Positions 17,961 through 27,308 of a stretch of DNA of 64,000 nt are shown piece after piece; the first letter of the stretch is position 1; every line of letters starts with the position of its first letter. The DNA lies in contig NZ_LJPW01000125.1 in the NCBI RefSeq assembly GCF_001400735.1, forward strand, positions 40,296 to 104,295, written 5' to 3'. The notes below the pieces were generated by a model. The model was not told the DNA's origin. It saw only the letters and a list, made by a program, of their open reading frames with translations, and did not search any database. Source of the stretch: Pseudomonas caricapapayae. GTDB lineage: Bacteria; Pseudomonadota; Gammaproteobacteria; Pseudomonadales; Pseudomonadaceae. The position numbers and the translations under genes were made by a program.

Positions 17961-19058
17961 TTGAATCGAAGGCTAGGCAAATTGCTCGTCCTGAGCATCG
18001 GGCTGTTGGTGCTGGCAGGCTGTGGCAGCCAGAGTGTCCAGGAACCCGAACTGAGCCCGGAACAGGCGCGCGCGCAGATCGTGCGGCTGATGCCTGCCGC
18101 TGTCTCGGATCGGCAGGCCTGGGCAACGGATATACATGCCGCCTTTGCCGCGCAGAAAATCCCCATGACCACCGAAAACCTGTGCTCGGTATTGGCCGTG
18201 ACCGAACAGGAGTCTACCTTTCAGGTGGACCCTGCGGTGCCGGACATGGGCCGGATTGCCCGCGCCGAAATCAATCGCCGTGCTGCGCGCCTGCATATCC
18301 CCGGCGCGCTGATAGCCACCGCCTTGCGCGTGCGCTCACCGGACGGCAAAACCTATGGCAAGCGGCTGGATGCGGCTCGCACCGAGAAAGACCTGAGCGC
18401 GATCTTCGATGATTTCATCGGCATGGTGCCGTTGGGTCAGACACTGTTCGGCAACTTCAACCCGGTCAAGACCGGCGGGCCTATGCAGGTCAGCATCGCC
18501 TTTGCCGAGAAGCACGCCGAGGATTATCCCTACACGGTCGATGGCTCGATCAGACGCGAAGTCTTTACCCGCCGTGGCGGTATGTATTTCGGTATTGCTC
18601 ATCTGCTGGGTTATCCGGTGCACTACACCGAGTCGCTGTACCGCTTTGCCGACTTCAATGCCGGCTGGTACGCGAGCCGAAATGCAGCCTTTCAGAACGC
18701 AGTGAGTCGTGCTAACGGCATCGAGCTGGCGCTTGACGGCGATCTGATCCGCTTTGACTCCACTTCGCCAGGCTCCACCGAGCTGGCCGTGCGCACGCTG
18801 GGTGATCGATTGGGCATGAACAAGTCGCAGATATGGAACCAGCTCAAGCAGGGCGATACCCTGGAGTTCGAAGAAACCGATCTGTACAGCAAGGTGTTCG
18901 CATTGGCGGACAAGGCGGCGGGAAAGCCTCTGCCAAGAGCGATCCTGCCCGGCATCACGCTGAAAAGCCCGAAAATCACCCGTAACCTCACGACTGCCTG
19001 GTTCGCCGAACGCGTAGACGACCGGCGCGAGCGTTGCGTGCAGCGTGCGCCCAAGTGA
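17961..19058 (+). CDS. DUF1615 lipoprotein
   Basis: 365 residues from a TTG start at 17961. AGGAG lies seven bases upstream, and the nearby ATG at 17956 reads ATG-GAT-TGA and cannot start a protein. The N-terminus is a lipoprotein signal with lipobox VLAGC, so the mature protein is membrane-anchored in the envelope. The rest matches the DUF1615 type: E-x-E-S motif in VTEQESTFQVDP recalling transglycosylase-like folds, then MGRIARAEINRRA and GGPMQVSIAFAE. Function unproven; a peptidoglycan-related role is a guess from the Glu-Ser motif. Confidence 0.8.
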   Translation: MNRRLGKLLVLSIGLLVLAGCGSQSVQEPELSPEQARAQIVRLMPAAVSDRQAWATDIHAAFAAQKIPMTTENLCSVLAVTEQESTFQVDPAVPDMGRIARAEINRRAARLHIPGALIATALRVRSPDGKTYGKRLDAARTEKDLSAIFDDFIGMVPLGQTLFGNFNPVKTGGPMQVSIAFAEKHAEDYPYTVDGSIRREVFTRRGGMYFGIAHLLGYPVHYTESLYRFADFNAGWYASRNAAFQNAVSRANGIELALDGDLIRFDSTSPGSTELAVRTLGDRLGMNKSQIWNQLKQGDTLEFEETDLYSKVFALADKAAGKPLPRAILPGITLKSPKITRNLTTAWFAERVDDRRERCVQRAPK

Positions 19059-19065
19059 AGTTGAA

Positions 19066-19491
19066 TCATCGTGACAGGAAATTCACCGTCATTGCGTCCC
19101 GCTCGCCCCCGAAAAACGTATCCAGCACCTTTTGAAACACCTGCCGTTCAGGTGCGGCGATGGCAAACAGGGTCATACTCGAATGCAGTTTCATGTCATC
19201 CGGCGAGTCGAATATCTGTCTCGCCGAGCGTTCTGTGTGAGTCGCGATGATGCTGGCACAACGCTCCATACGCGGGCCCAGCACGGGGTGTTGCGGGTAA
19301 GCCCGAGCTTCGTCGAGATCAGTGATTGCGTAGTGCCGTGCCATGTCGCTGCGCCCCAATCCCCGGACCTGCGGGAACACAAACCACATCCAGTGGCTGC
19401 GTTTTTGCCCGGCTTCAAGTTCCATCAGCACCTGCGGGTAAACCGGCTGCTGGGCATCGACAAAGCGTTGCAGGTTGTAAGCATCGTTCAT
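19066..19491 (-). CDS. DUF1810 family protein (calpastatin-like annotation)
   Basis: 141 residues starting MNDAYNLQRFVDAQ at ATG 19491. The family pattern is clear: VLMELEAGQKRSHWMWFVFP, then GLGRSDMARHYAI and a C-terminal SSMTLFAIAAPE. DUF1810 proteins are small soluble proteins of unknown function, found in many bacteria and often mislabelled calpastatin. It converges on the DUF1615 gene with seven bases between stops and is divergent from the ABC exporter gene. Confidence 0.85.
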   Translation of the reverse strand: MNDAYNLQRFVDAQQPVYPQVLMELEAGQKRSHWMWFVFPQVRGLGRSDMARHYAITDLDEARAYPQHPVLGPRMERCASIIATHTERSARQIFDSPDDMKLHSSMTLFAIAAPERQVFQKVLDTFFGGERDAMTVNFLSR

Positions 19492-19578
19492 GATCAGCGT
19501 CCTGTTTTTTAACGAACCTGTGGTCGTATGATGGCCGTCCGACAAGGGGGTTCGACCTGTCTCAAGAGTTTTTAGCGT

Positions 19579-21390
19579 ATGCCGGTTTTCAAACGTTTCA
19601 CGTCGTTCATGCAACAGGCCTTGCGGGCCATGCACCTGGTCTGGACCACTTCCCGAGCGCTTTCCGTCGGTTTGATCATTGCCACACTGGTCGCAGGCTT
19701 GCTGCCCGCGCTGGCGGCCTGGCTGGGGCAGCGGATTGTCGATGCCGTGGTCAGCGCCATGCAATTGCATGCCAGCGCAGGCGAAGCTCCGCTTTGGCCA
19801 GTGTTGCGCTATGTGCTGCTGGAGGCAGGCGTACTGGCGCTGCTGGCGGGGGCGCAACGCGGGCTGTCGGTGCAGCAGGCGCTGCTGCGGGTACTGCTGG
19901 GGCAAAAGGTCAATACGCTGATTCTGGAGAAGGCCCAGACCTTGTCACTGTCGCAGTTCGAGGACTCGGAGTTTTACGACAAGCTGGTACGGGTCCGGCG
20001 TGAGGCCTCGACGCGGCCGTTGGCCCTGGTGACCAAATCACTGGGGCTGTTGCAAAACCTGATTTCGCTGATCAGTTTCGCGGTGTTGCTGGTGCATTTC
20101 TCGCCCTGGGCGTTGTTGATTCTGGTGTTGGGTGCGCTGCCGGTGTTCTTTGCGGAAGCGCACTTTTCCGGCGACGCATTCCGCCTTTTTACCCGGCGTG
20201 CCCCGGAAACCCGTCGACAGAACTACATCGAAACGCTGCTTTCCCACGAGGGCTATATCAAGGAGGTCAAGCTGTTCGGCTTCGCACCTCTGCTGCTTCA
20301 GCGTTACCGCGAAACCTTCGAGCGTCTGTACGCCGAGGACCGTCGTTTGACGGTGCGCCGTGACGGATGGGGTTTTTTGTTGGGGCTGCTGGGCACGGCT
20401 GCGTTTTATCTGGCGTACGCCTGGGTGGTGGTGGACGCAGTGCACGGGCGGATCACCCTGGGACAGATGACCATGTACCTGGTGCTTTTCAAGCAGGGGC
20501 AGGCTGCGGTCAGCAGCAGCCTCAGTGCAATCAGTGGTTTGTATGAAGACGGGCTGTACCTAGCCGATCTGTACATTTACCTGGGCCAGCCAGTCGCACC
20601 GTCTGCCGGCAGTCTGACTCAGGGCACGCTGCCCGGCGATGGTCTGCGTGTCGAGAACGTGAGCTTCACTTATCCGGGCACCAGCCACCCGGCACTGGAA
20701 AACATCGATCTGCATCTGGCACCGGGCCGCAGCGTGGCGCTGGTGGGCGAGAACGGCTCGGGGAAGACCACTCTGATCAAGTTGCTGACGCGCCTTTATC
20801 AGCCTGATCAAGGTCGTATTCTGTTGGATGGCAGCGATCTGCAGGAATGGGACGAAGACGCCTTGCGCTCACGCATCGGCGTGATTTTTCAGGACTTCAT
20901 TCGCTATCAGTTTCTGGTCGGTGAAAACCTCGGGGTGGGCGATACACACGCCTTCCACGACGAAACCCGCTGGCGCGAAGCTGCTGCGCAAGGCATGGCG
21001 GCGCAGTTCATCGAACAGCTCGACAAAGGCTATGCCACACAATTGGGTCGCTGGTTCGCGGGTGGTCAGGAGTTGTCTGGCGGCCAGTGGCAGAAAATCG
21101 CGCTGTCACGTGCCTATATGCGCCGCGACGCCGATATTCTGATCCTCGACGAACCGACCGCCGCGCTGGATGCCGGGGCGGAAGCTGCCGTGTTCGAGCA
21201 TTTTCGCGAGTACGCCAAGGGGCGTATGACACTGCTGATTTCTCACCGTTTTTCCAGCGTACGCAATGCCGAGCATATTGTCGTGCTGGAGCATGGGCGG
21301 GTACTTGAACGCGGTGACCATGACAACCTGATCGCTGCCGCAGGGCGCTACGCCACGCTGTTCGATCTGCAGGCGCAAGGTTATCGCTAG
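19579..21390 (+). CDS. ABC transporter, exporter-type permease/ATPase fusion
   Basis: 603 residues. The membrane domain spans about residues 25-310 with six predicted helices. The ATPase domain has Walker A GENGSGKTT near 393-401, signature LSGGQWQK near 500 and Walker B ILILDEPTAALD near 520. An EIEF-like helix with many Leu and a short loop marks the lipid/peptide exporter group. A single half-transporter gene implies a homodimer. Neighbours (DUF1810 protein, aldo/keto reductase) give no hint of substrate; a lipid, peptide or drug are all possible. Confidence 0.88.
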   Translation: MPVFKRFTSFMQQALRAMHLVWTTSRALSVGLIIATLVAGLLPALAAWLGQRIVDAVVSAMQLHASAGEAPLWPVLRYVLLEAGVLALLAGAQRGLSVQQALLRVLLGQKVNTLILEKAQTLSLSQFEDSEFYDKLVRVRREASTRPLALVTKSLGLLQNLISLISFAVLLVHFSPWALLILVLGALPVFFAEAHFSGDAFRLFTRRAPETRRQNYIETLLSHEGYIKEVKLFGFAPLLLQRYRETFERLYAEDRRLTVRRDGWGFLLGLLGTAAFYLAYAWVVVDAVHGRITLGQMTMYLVLFKQGQAAVSSSLSAISGLYEDGLYLADLYIYLGQPVAPSAGSLTQGTLPGDGLRVENVSFTYPGTSHPALENIDLHLAPGRSVALVGENGSGKTTLIKLLTRLYQPDQGRILLDGSDLQEWDEDALRSRIGVIFQDFIRYQFLVGENLGVGDTHAFHDETRWREAAAQGMAAQFIEQLDKGYATQLGRWFAGGQELSGGQWQKIALSRAYMRRDADILILDEPTAALDAGAEAAVFEHFREYAKGRMTLLISHRFSSVRNAEHIVVLEHGRVLERGDHDNLIAAAGRYATLFDLQAQGYR

Positions 21391-21480
21391 ATAAAAAGTG
21401 TTGCAGTGAGTGCCCAGTCGGCGTTTTATGGGAGCCCTGTTTTTCACGCCGTTATTTTTTTGAATCAAACGGAGACATCG

Positions 21481-22518
21481 ATGCAATTTCGTAAATTGGG
21501 CAAAACCGACCTGTCGGTCAGCGCGATCTGTCTGGGCACCATGACCTGGGGCGAGCAGAACACCCAGGATGAAGCATTCGAACAGATTCGTATGGCCAAG
21601 GATGCCAAGGTCAACTTTCTCGACACCGCAGAAATGTACCCGGTGCCGCCGCGTGGCGAGACCTACACCAAGACTGAAAGCATCATTGGCGAATACTTCA
21701 AGAAGTACGGCGACCGCAGTGACTGGGTGCTGGCCAGCAAGGTTGCAGGCCCGGGGCGCATGGAGCACATTCGCGATGGCAACCCGCGCCTGGACCGCAA
21801 GAACATCACCGCTGCGCTGGACGCCAGCCTCAAGCGCCTGAACACCGATTATCTGGACCTGTACCAGTTGCACTGGCCGGATCGCAAGACCAACTTCTTC
21901 GGCGTGCTGGGCTATACCCATGACCCGGATGACCAGGCGGTAGAGATCCAGGAGACCCTGTCGGTACTGGCTGATCTGGTCAAGGACGGCAAAATTCGCC
22001 ACTTCGGCCTGTCCAACGAGACTCCATGGGGCACCCAGCGTTTTCTGCACCTGGCCGAAACCCTTGAACTGCCGCGTGCTGTCTCGATCCAGAACCCCTA
22101 CAACCTGCTTAACCGTACGTTTGAAGTCGGTCTGGCGGAAATTGCTATTCGCGAACAGATCGGCCTGCTGGCCTATTCGCCACTGGCGTTCGGTGTACTG
22201 GCCGGCAAGTATCTGGACGGCGCACGTCCGGCCGATGGCCGCCTGACCCTGTTCGAACGTTTCCAGCGCTACAACAATCCGCAGGCCGTCAGTGCTACTG
22301 CCAAGTACGTCGCATTGGCCCGCGAACACGGCCTGGACCCTTCGCAGATGGCGCTGGCCTACGTGACCAGCCGTCCGTTCGTGACCAGCAACATCATCGG
22401 TGCGACGAAACTCGATCAACTGAAGATCAATCTGGAGAGCATCGACGTCACGCTGTCCGATGAGGTCATTACCGGCATCGAGGCCATCCACACCGCGCAA
22501 CCCAACCCGGCCCCCTAA
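21481..22518 (+). CDS. Aldo/keto reductase, Tas-like
   Basis: 345 residues from ATG 21481. The TIM-barrel AKR tetrad is visible: Asp and Tyr in FLDTAEMYPVPP, Lys in VLASKVAGPG, His in LYQLHWPDR. The NADP-binding end is near SNIIGATKLDQL. Length and the long MYPVPPRGET insert match E. coli Tas, which suppresses tyrosine auxotrophy. It likely reduces aldehydes with NADPH in the cytoplasm; true substrate unknown. It lies 66 bases before the SDR gene and may be co-transcribed. Confidence 0.88.
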   Translation: MQFRKLGKTDLSVSAICLGTMTWGEQNTQDEAFEQIRMAKDAKVNFLDTAEMYPVPPRGETYTKTESIIGEYFKKYGDRSDWVLASKVAGPGRMEHIRDGNPRLDRKNITAALDASLKRLNTDYLDLYQLHWPDRKTNFFGVLGYTHDPDDQAVEIQETLSVLADLVKDGKIRHFGLSNETPWGTQRFLHLAETLELPRAVSIQNPYNLLNRTFEVGLAEIAIREQIGLLAYSPLAFGVLAGKYLDGARPADGRLTLFERFQRYNNPQAVSATAKYVALAREHGLDPSQMALAYVTSRPFVTSNIIGATKLDQLKINLESIDVTLSDEVITGIEAIHTAQPNPAP

Positions 22519-22584
22519 GCCGAACTGAACTTACTTTCAGCCTCGTCAGTCAGCACTAGTACGCTTACTCCGAGGCTGAAATCG

Positions 22585-23385
22585 ATGCACATCTCACTCA
22601 AGCAACAAGTCGCAATCGTCACCGGAGCCAGTTCCGGTCTGGGCGCAGGTGCTGCGCGAGCGCTGGCAGATGCCGGTGCCGCAGTGGTGATCAACTACAA
22701 CTCCAAGGCTGAACCTGCCGAAAAGCTGGCCGAGGACATTCGCGCTGCTGGCGGTCAGGCGCTGGCTGTAGGTGCCGATGTGTCCAGCGAAGAGGACGTC
22801 GAGCGGCTGTTTGCACAAACGATCGAGCACTTCGGCGCACTGGACATTCTGGTCGCCAACTCCGGGCTGCAGAAAGACGCGGCCATTGTCGACATGAGTC
22901 TGGAAGACTGGAACACAGTCATCAATGTCAATCTGACCGGGCAGTTTCTCTGCGCCCGTGCCGCTTTGCGCCAGTTCATCAAGCAGGGCATGCGCCCCGG
23001 TGTATCGCGGGCGATGGGCAAGATTATCCATATGAGCTCGGTACACCAGTTGATCCCGTGGGCCGGGCACGTCAATTACGCCGCGTCCAAAGGCGGTGTC
23101 GATCTGTTGATGCGCAGTATTGCCCAGGAAGTCGGCGAGCTGAAGATTCGCGTCAACAGCGTTGCACCGGGTGCCATTCGCACGCCGATCAATGCCGATG
23201 CGCGCAAGGGCGATGCCGAGAAGGAAATGCTCAAGCTGATCCCTTATGGCCGTATCGGTGAGCCGGAAGACGTCGCCAATGCGGTGCTCTGGCTGGCCTC
23301 AGACGCTTCGGATTATGTGCATGGCACCACGCTGTTCATTGACGGCGGCATGACCCTTTATCCGGAGTTCCGTGGCAATGGCTGA
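22585..23385 (+). CDS. Short-chain dehydrogenase/reductase, glucose 1-dehydrogenase-like
   Basis: 266 residues with the SDR signatures: cofactor motif TGASSGLGAG near residue 14, NSGLQ in place of NNAG, catalytic Ser in IIHMSSVHQL and YAASKGG as the YxxxK box. Conserved GRIGEPEDVANAVLWLASD follows. It resembles NAD(P)-dependent glucose 1-dehydrogenases. Its stop overlaps the GH15 gene by eight bases, so the two are co-translated. This implies that the dehydrogenase may act on the sugar released by the hydrolase. Confidence 0.88.
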   Translation: MHISLKQQVAIVTGASSGLGAGAARALADAGAAVVINYNSKAEPAEKLAEDIRAAGGQALAVGADVSSEEDVERLFAQTIEHFGALDILVANSGLQKDAAIVDMSLEDWNTVINVNLTGQFLCARAALRQFIKQGMRPGVSRAMGKIIHMSSVHQLIPWAGHVNYAASKGGVDLLMRSIAQEVGELKIRVNSVAPGAIRTPINADARKGDAEKEMLKLIPYGRIGEPEDVANAVLWLASDASDYVHGTTLFIDGGMTLYPEFRGNG

Positions 23386-25204
23386 CTTTCCCGAAGAAGC
23401 GCAAAACCGTATCGAGAACCACGGCATCATTGGTGACATGCGAAGTGCCGCCCTGATCGCCGACACAGGCAGTATCGATTTCTGCTGCTGGCCCGATTTC
23501 GACAGTCCGTCGATTTTTACCGCGCTGCTGGACACCCCCGATGCCGGGATCTTTCAGTTGGCTCCCGATCTGCCTGACGCCCGAAGGCTGCAGATCTACC
23601 TGCCGGACACCAACGTCCTGCAAACCCGCTGGATTTCCGAGGACGCGGTGGTGGAAGTCACCGACCTGATGCCGATTGGCGAAGATCAGGCTGATCTGCC
23701 GCGCATCGTGCGCCGGGTCCAGGTGCGCTTTGGCGAAGCCACGATTCGCATGCGTTGCCGGGTGCGCATGGACTACAGCCGTGCCGAAACCACCGCGCGT
23801 ATGGACGGTCAGGATATCTGTTTCGAGGCCGATGGACAGCCGGGCATGCGTTTGTCGGCTGCGACGCCGCTGCACCTTGTGCAGCAGGATGCAGTGGCTG
23901 AGTTTCACATGCAAAAAGGCCAGACCATCGAGTTCATCCTTGGCGGAATCGACGACCCGAATGTGGCTGCGGGCAAGTGCTCACGCTATTTCGATGACAC
24001 TCTCAAATTCTGGCGGCGCTGGGCCGGGCAGTCGCAGTACAAGGGTCGCTGGCGTGAAATGGTCACGCGCTCGGCGCTGGCACTCAAACTGCTGACCTCG
24101 CGCAAGCACGGTGGCATTGTCGCAGCCGCGACGTTCGGTCTTCCGGAAACCGAAGGCGGCGAGCGTAACTGGGACTACCGCTACACCTGGATCCGCGACG
24201 CTTCATTCACCGTGTATGCCTTCATGCGCCTGGGTTACGCCGATGAGGCGAATGCGTTCATGGGGTGGGTACGCGGGCGACTGGACGACTGCTGTGAGCA
24301 GACCGAGAAACTCGGCATTCTCTATGCCCTTGATGGGCACGCAGAATTGCCCGAAGACAACCTCGATCATTTGTCCGGTTATGGCGGGGCGCAGCCGGTC
24401 CGCATCGGCAATGAGGCCTACAAGCAGGTTCAGCTGGATATCTACGGCGAACTGATGGACGCCGTGTACCTGGCCAACAAGTACGGTGACGCTATCTCTC
24501 ATGATGGCTGGCAACATGTCGTGCGTCAGGTCGATTACGTATGTGAGCACTGGAGCGATCGCGATGTCGGCATCTGGGAAATGCGCGGCGGCGATCAGCA
24601 TTTTCTGCATTCGCGATTGATGTGCTGGGTGGCGCTTGATCGGGCGCTGCGCCTGGCGTTCAAGCGTTCACTGTCAGGGCCGTTCGAGCGCTGGACCAAA
24701 GTGCGTGAAGAGATCCACAACGATATCTGGAAGAACTTCTGGAACGAGGAATTGGGCCATTTTGTACAGCACAAGGGCAGTCGCAATCTGGACGCTTCGA
24801 TGTTGCTGATGCCATTGGTGCGTTTTGTCGGCGCCAATGACCCCAAGTGGCTGGCAACGCTGGACGCCATCGAGGCCGCGCTGGTGCGAGACGGAATGGT
24901 GTTCCGATATCGCAACGATGATGATCACGATGACGGTCTGGCGGGTGAAGAGGGCGCGTTCGTGGCCTGTTCGTTCTGGTACGTCGAATGCCTGGCCCGT
25001 GCCGGTCGGGTCGAGCAGGCACATCTGGAGTTCGAACAATTGCTGCGTTACGCCAATCCGCTGGGTTTATATGCCGAGGAGTTCGATGGGCATGCGCGCC
25101 ATCTCGGCAACACTCCGCAGGCATTGAGTCACCTTGCGCTGATCAGTGCTGCCAGTTTTCTGGACCGCAAACTGGGTGGCGGGCAGGCGCTCTGGCAGCC
25201 TTGA
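23378..25204 (+). CDS. Glycoside hydrolase family 15 protein (glucoamylase/trehalase type)
   Basis: 608 residues from ATG 23378; a GTG two codons earlier is also in frame. No signal peptide, so cytoplasmic. An N-terminal beta-sandwich (residues 1-250) leads to an alpha/alpha toroid with the GH15 marks ERNWDYRYTWIRDASFTVYA near 265-285, a substrate loop QPVRIGNEAYKQVQLDIYGE near 340-360, and the Glu-rich DDGLAGEEGAFVACSFWYVE near 520. GH15 enzymes act by inversion on alpha-glucosides; bacterial members of this length include trehalases. Translationally coupled to an upstream SDR. Confidence 0.88.
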   Translation: MADFPEEAQNRIENHGIIGDMRSAALIADTGSIDFCCWPDFDSPSIFTALLDTPDAGIFQLAPDLPDARRLQIYLPDTNVLQTRWISEDAVVEVTDLMPIGEDQADLPRIVRRVQVRFGEATIRMRCRVRMDYSRAETTARMDGQDICFEADGQPGMRLSAATPLHLVQQDAVAEFHMQKGQTIEFILGGIDDPNVAAGKCSRYFDDTLKFWRRWAGQSQYKGRWREMVTRSALALKLLTSRKHGGIVAAATFGLPETEGGERNWDYRYTWIRDASFTVYAFMRLGYADEANAFMGWVRGRLDDCCEQTEKLGILYALDGHAELPEDNLDHLSGYGGAQPVRIGNEAYKQVQLDIYGELMDAVYLANKYGDAISHDGWQHVVRQVDYVCEHWSDRDVGIWEMRGGDQHFLHSRLMCWVALDRALRLAFKRSLSGPFERWTKVREEIHNDIWKNFWNEELGHFVQHKGSRNLDASMLLMPLVRFVGANDPKWLATLDAIEAALVRDGMVFRYRNDDDHDDGLAGEEGAFVACSFWYVECLARAGRVEQAHLEFEQLLRYANPLGLYAEEFDGHARHLGNTPQALSHLALISAASFLDRKLGGGQALWQP

Positions 25205-25397
25205 AGGGCTGTATGAGTGGGTCATGGATGAACGTCGAGGCGTTCGTCCATGCTCGGGTCATCTGCCTTGCAATCAGGCCTCACGGGAATACCGGGACAG
25301 GTGCTTCTGTAAGTGAGCGCACGATAAAACGATCCCCGACAATCCTTCGACCTGGCGAGTCATAATGACGTTTTTCTGACCGTCTGCCGGAGTCTTG

Positions 25398-26948
25398 ATG
25401 ACCCATCTCCTGTTGCGTGAGCTGATACCGTTGGTGGCCGATCTGTCCAGAGAATTGCCGGACGAAGAGCGTTATCGACGCCTGCTGCGCTCGCTGCGCC
25501 ACTGGTTGCCCTGTGACGCTGCGGCACTGCTCAGGCTTGATGGTGATGTGCTGGTTCCGCTGGCGGTCGACGGGCTCAGTCTGGATACGCTCGGGCGTCG
25601 CTTTCGGGTCAGCGAGCATCCGCGCTTCAAGGCGCTGCTCGCCAGCGACGGGCCAGTGAGGTTTTCTGCCGATTGCGACCTGCCTGACCCCTACGACGGT
25701 CTGGTCGACGGTCACGGCGCGCTGGAAGTGCATGATTGTGTGGGCTGCGTCCTGTCTGTTCAGGGTCGGTCATGGGGACTGATCACCCTGGATTCGCTGG
25801 ACCCTGCGCGCTTCGGCAGTGTCGACGCGGATAATCTCCAGGCCTTCGCCAGCCTTGCGTCGGCTACGGTCATGGCGGGCGAGCGCATCAATCAGCTGGC
25901 GCGAAACGTTGAAGATCAGCGACAGCTGGCGGAGGTCTACAAGCGGGCTGCAGGCGGGCAGGCACCGCGCGAGCTGATCGGTCAGAGCACCGTGCATCAG
26001 TGTATGCAGCAGGAGATTTTATTGGTCGGCAACAGTCCGCTGACGGTATTGATCAATGGCGAAACCGGCGTCGGCAAGGAACTGGTGGCCGAGTCGATCC
26101 ATCTGCATTCGCCACGGGCGCACAAGCCGCTGATCAGCATCAACTGTGCGGCGCTGCCTGAAATGCTGGTCGAGAGCGAGTTGTTCGGGCATGTCAAAGG
26201 CGCCTTTTCCGGAGCGGTCAACGGGCGTAGCGGCAAGTTCGAACTGGCGCATGGCGGCACGCTGTTCCTTGATGAGGTGGGTGAACTGCCATTGCCGGTG
26301 CAGTCCAAGCTGTTGCGAGTGCTGCAAAGCGGCCAGTTGCAACGAGTCGGCTCGGATCAGGAGCATCATGTGGATGTGCGCATCATCGCAGCCACCAATC
26401 GTGACCTGGCCGAGGAAGTGCGGTCTGGCCGGTTTCGTGCGGATCTCTATCATCGGTTGAGCGTTTACCCGCTGCACGTACCCGCCTTGCGCGAGCGCGG
26501 GCGCGATGTGTTGCTGCTGGCCGGGTACTTTCTCGAGCAGAACCGCGTTCGTATGGGGCTGCGCGGATTGCGCCTGAACGCTGAAGCGCAACGACTGCTG
26601 CTCGCCCACCACTGGCCGGGCAACGTTCGTGAACTGGAACACCTGATCAGCCGGGCGGTGCTCAAGGCGCTGTCTGCCAGTCCGCAAAAACCACGCATCC
26701 TCACCGTCGAAGGCGCAGCACTGGGGCTCGACGGCCCGGCAGCGACGACAGTGCAATTCACGACCGGGATAGCCCCTGCAGAAGCCGAACAGGGGGCAGG
26801 GCTCAAGGCGTCGGTAGATGCTTTTCAGCGTGCCTTGATTGTTGATTCGCTTGAGCGCCATCAAGGCCGATGGGCCCGAGTGGCGCGCGAGTTGTCGGTG
26901 GACAGGGCTAATCTCAATCGACTCGCCAGGCGGCTGGGGATTCGTTGA
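25398..26948 (+). CDS. norR: NorR-type sigma-54-dependent nitric oxide response activator
   Basis: 516 residues from ATG 25398. A GAF domain occupies about residues 20-165 and holds the LPDPYDGL stretch typical of NorR, where NO binds a non-haem iron. The AAA+ domain has Walker A GETGVGKE near 221-228 and Walker B GTLFLDE near 288-294. A Fis-type helix-turn-helix is at the end. The sigma-54 contact loop reads GAFSGA at 268-273 instead of GAFTGA. NorR family members switch on NO-detoxifying flavohaemoglobin, flavorubredoxin or nitric oxide reductase, but none of those genes is in the window, so this regulator is an orphan here. Confidence 0.9.
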   Translation: MTHLLLRELIPLVADLSRELPDEERYRRLLRSLRHWLPCDAAALLRLDGDVLVPLAVDGLSLDTLGRRFRVSEHPRFKALLASDGPVRFSADCDLPDPYDGLVDGHGALEVHDCVGCVLSVQGRSWGLITLDSLDPARFGSVDADNLQAFASLASATVMAGERINQLARNVEDQRQLAEVYKRAAGGQAPRELIGQSTVHQCMQQEILLVGNSPLTVLINGETGVGKELVAESIHLHSPRAHKPLISINCAALPEMLVESELFGHVKGAFSGAVNGRSGKFELAHGGTLFLDEVGELPLPVQSKLLRVLQSGQLQRVGSDQEHHVDVRIIAATNRDLAEEVRSGRFRADLYHRLSVYPLHVPALRERGRDVLLLAGYFLEQNRVRMGLRGLRLNAEAQRLLLAHHWPGNVRELEHLISRAVLKALSASPQKPRILTVEGAALGLDGPAATTVQFTTGIAPAEAEQGAGLKASVDAFQRALIVDSLERHQGRWARVARELSVDRANLNRLARRLGIR

Positions 26949-27062
26949 TACCGTTGGCTCACCGTGTTCGTTGGTCGCCGGCAGTAAAAAAGAATGAATT
27001 TCTGTGCAGTGAATGGAGTCACCTATACTTCAAGCCACTGCTGAAAAAGGATCAGGCTTTCA

Positions 27063-27287
27063 ATGGCACTTCCAAAGCACTACCGCATTGATTATCTGTT
27101 GAATGGTTCGTTCAAGAGTTTTTATATACGCACCGAGAACATGGACAACGCTGAAGCCTGGCATTACGCAAGTGTCGACGCTGGCCTTGCGCGTATACCC
27201 AAGTACCGATTGGAGAAAGTTGCCAAAGTGTCCAAACCCTACGCAGAACATTTTGGTGTGACCAATGTGGAGTGGGCTCAGGCCTGA
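27063..27287 (+). CDS. Small conserved protein (DUF6555-like)
   Basis: 74 residues starting MALPKHYRIDYLLNGSF, with AAAGGA ahead of the ATG. No signal peptide or membrane segment; a mixed alpha/beta protein with VDAGLARIPKY and a C-terminal VTNVEWAQA. It looks like a family of small Pseudomonas proteins without known function. It stands alone between norR and a convergent MFS gene. Confidence 0.7.
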   Translation: MALPKHYRIDYLLNGSFKSFYIRTENMDNAEAWHYASVDAGLARIPKYRLEKVAKVSKPYAEHFGVTNVEWAQA

Positions 27288-27308
27288 GCACACTCCACTC
27301 GCGTGCCT

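Noticed and set aside
21106..22500. 464-codon open frame on the minus strand
   Set aside because: Antisense to the ABC exporter 3' end and to the aldo/keto reductase, both of which carry full family motifs.
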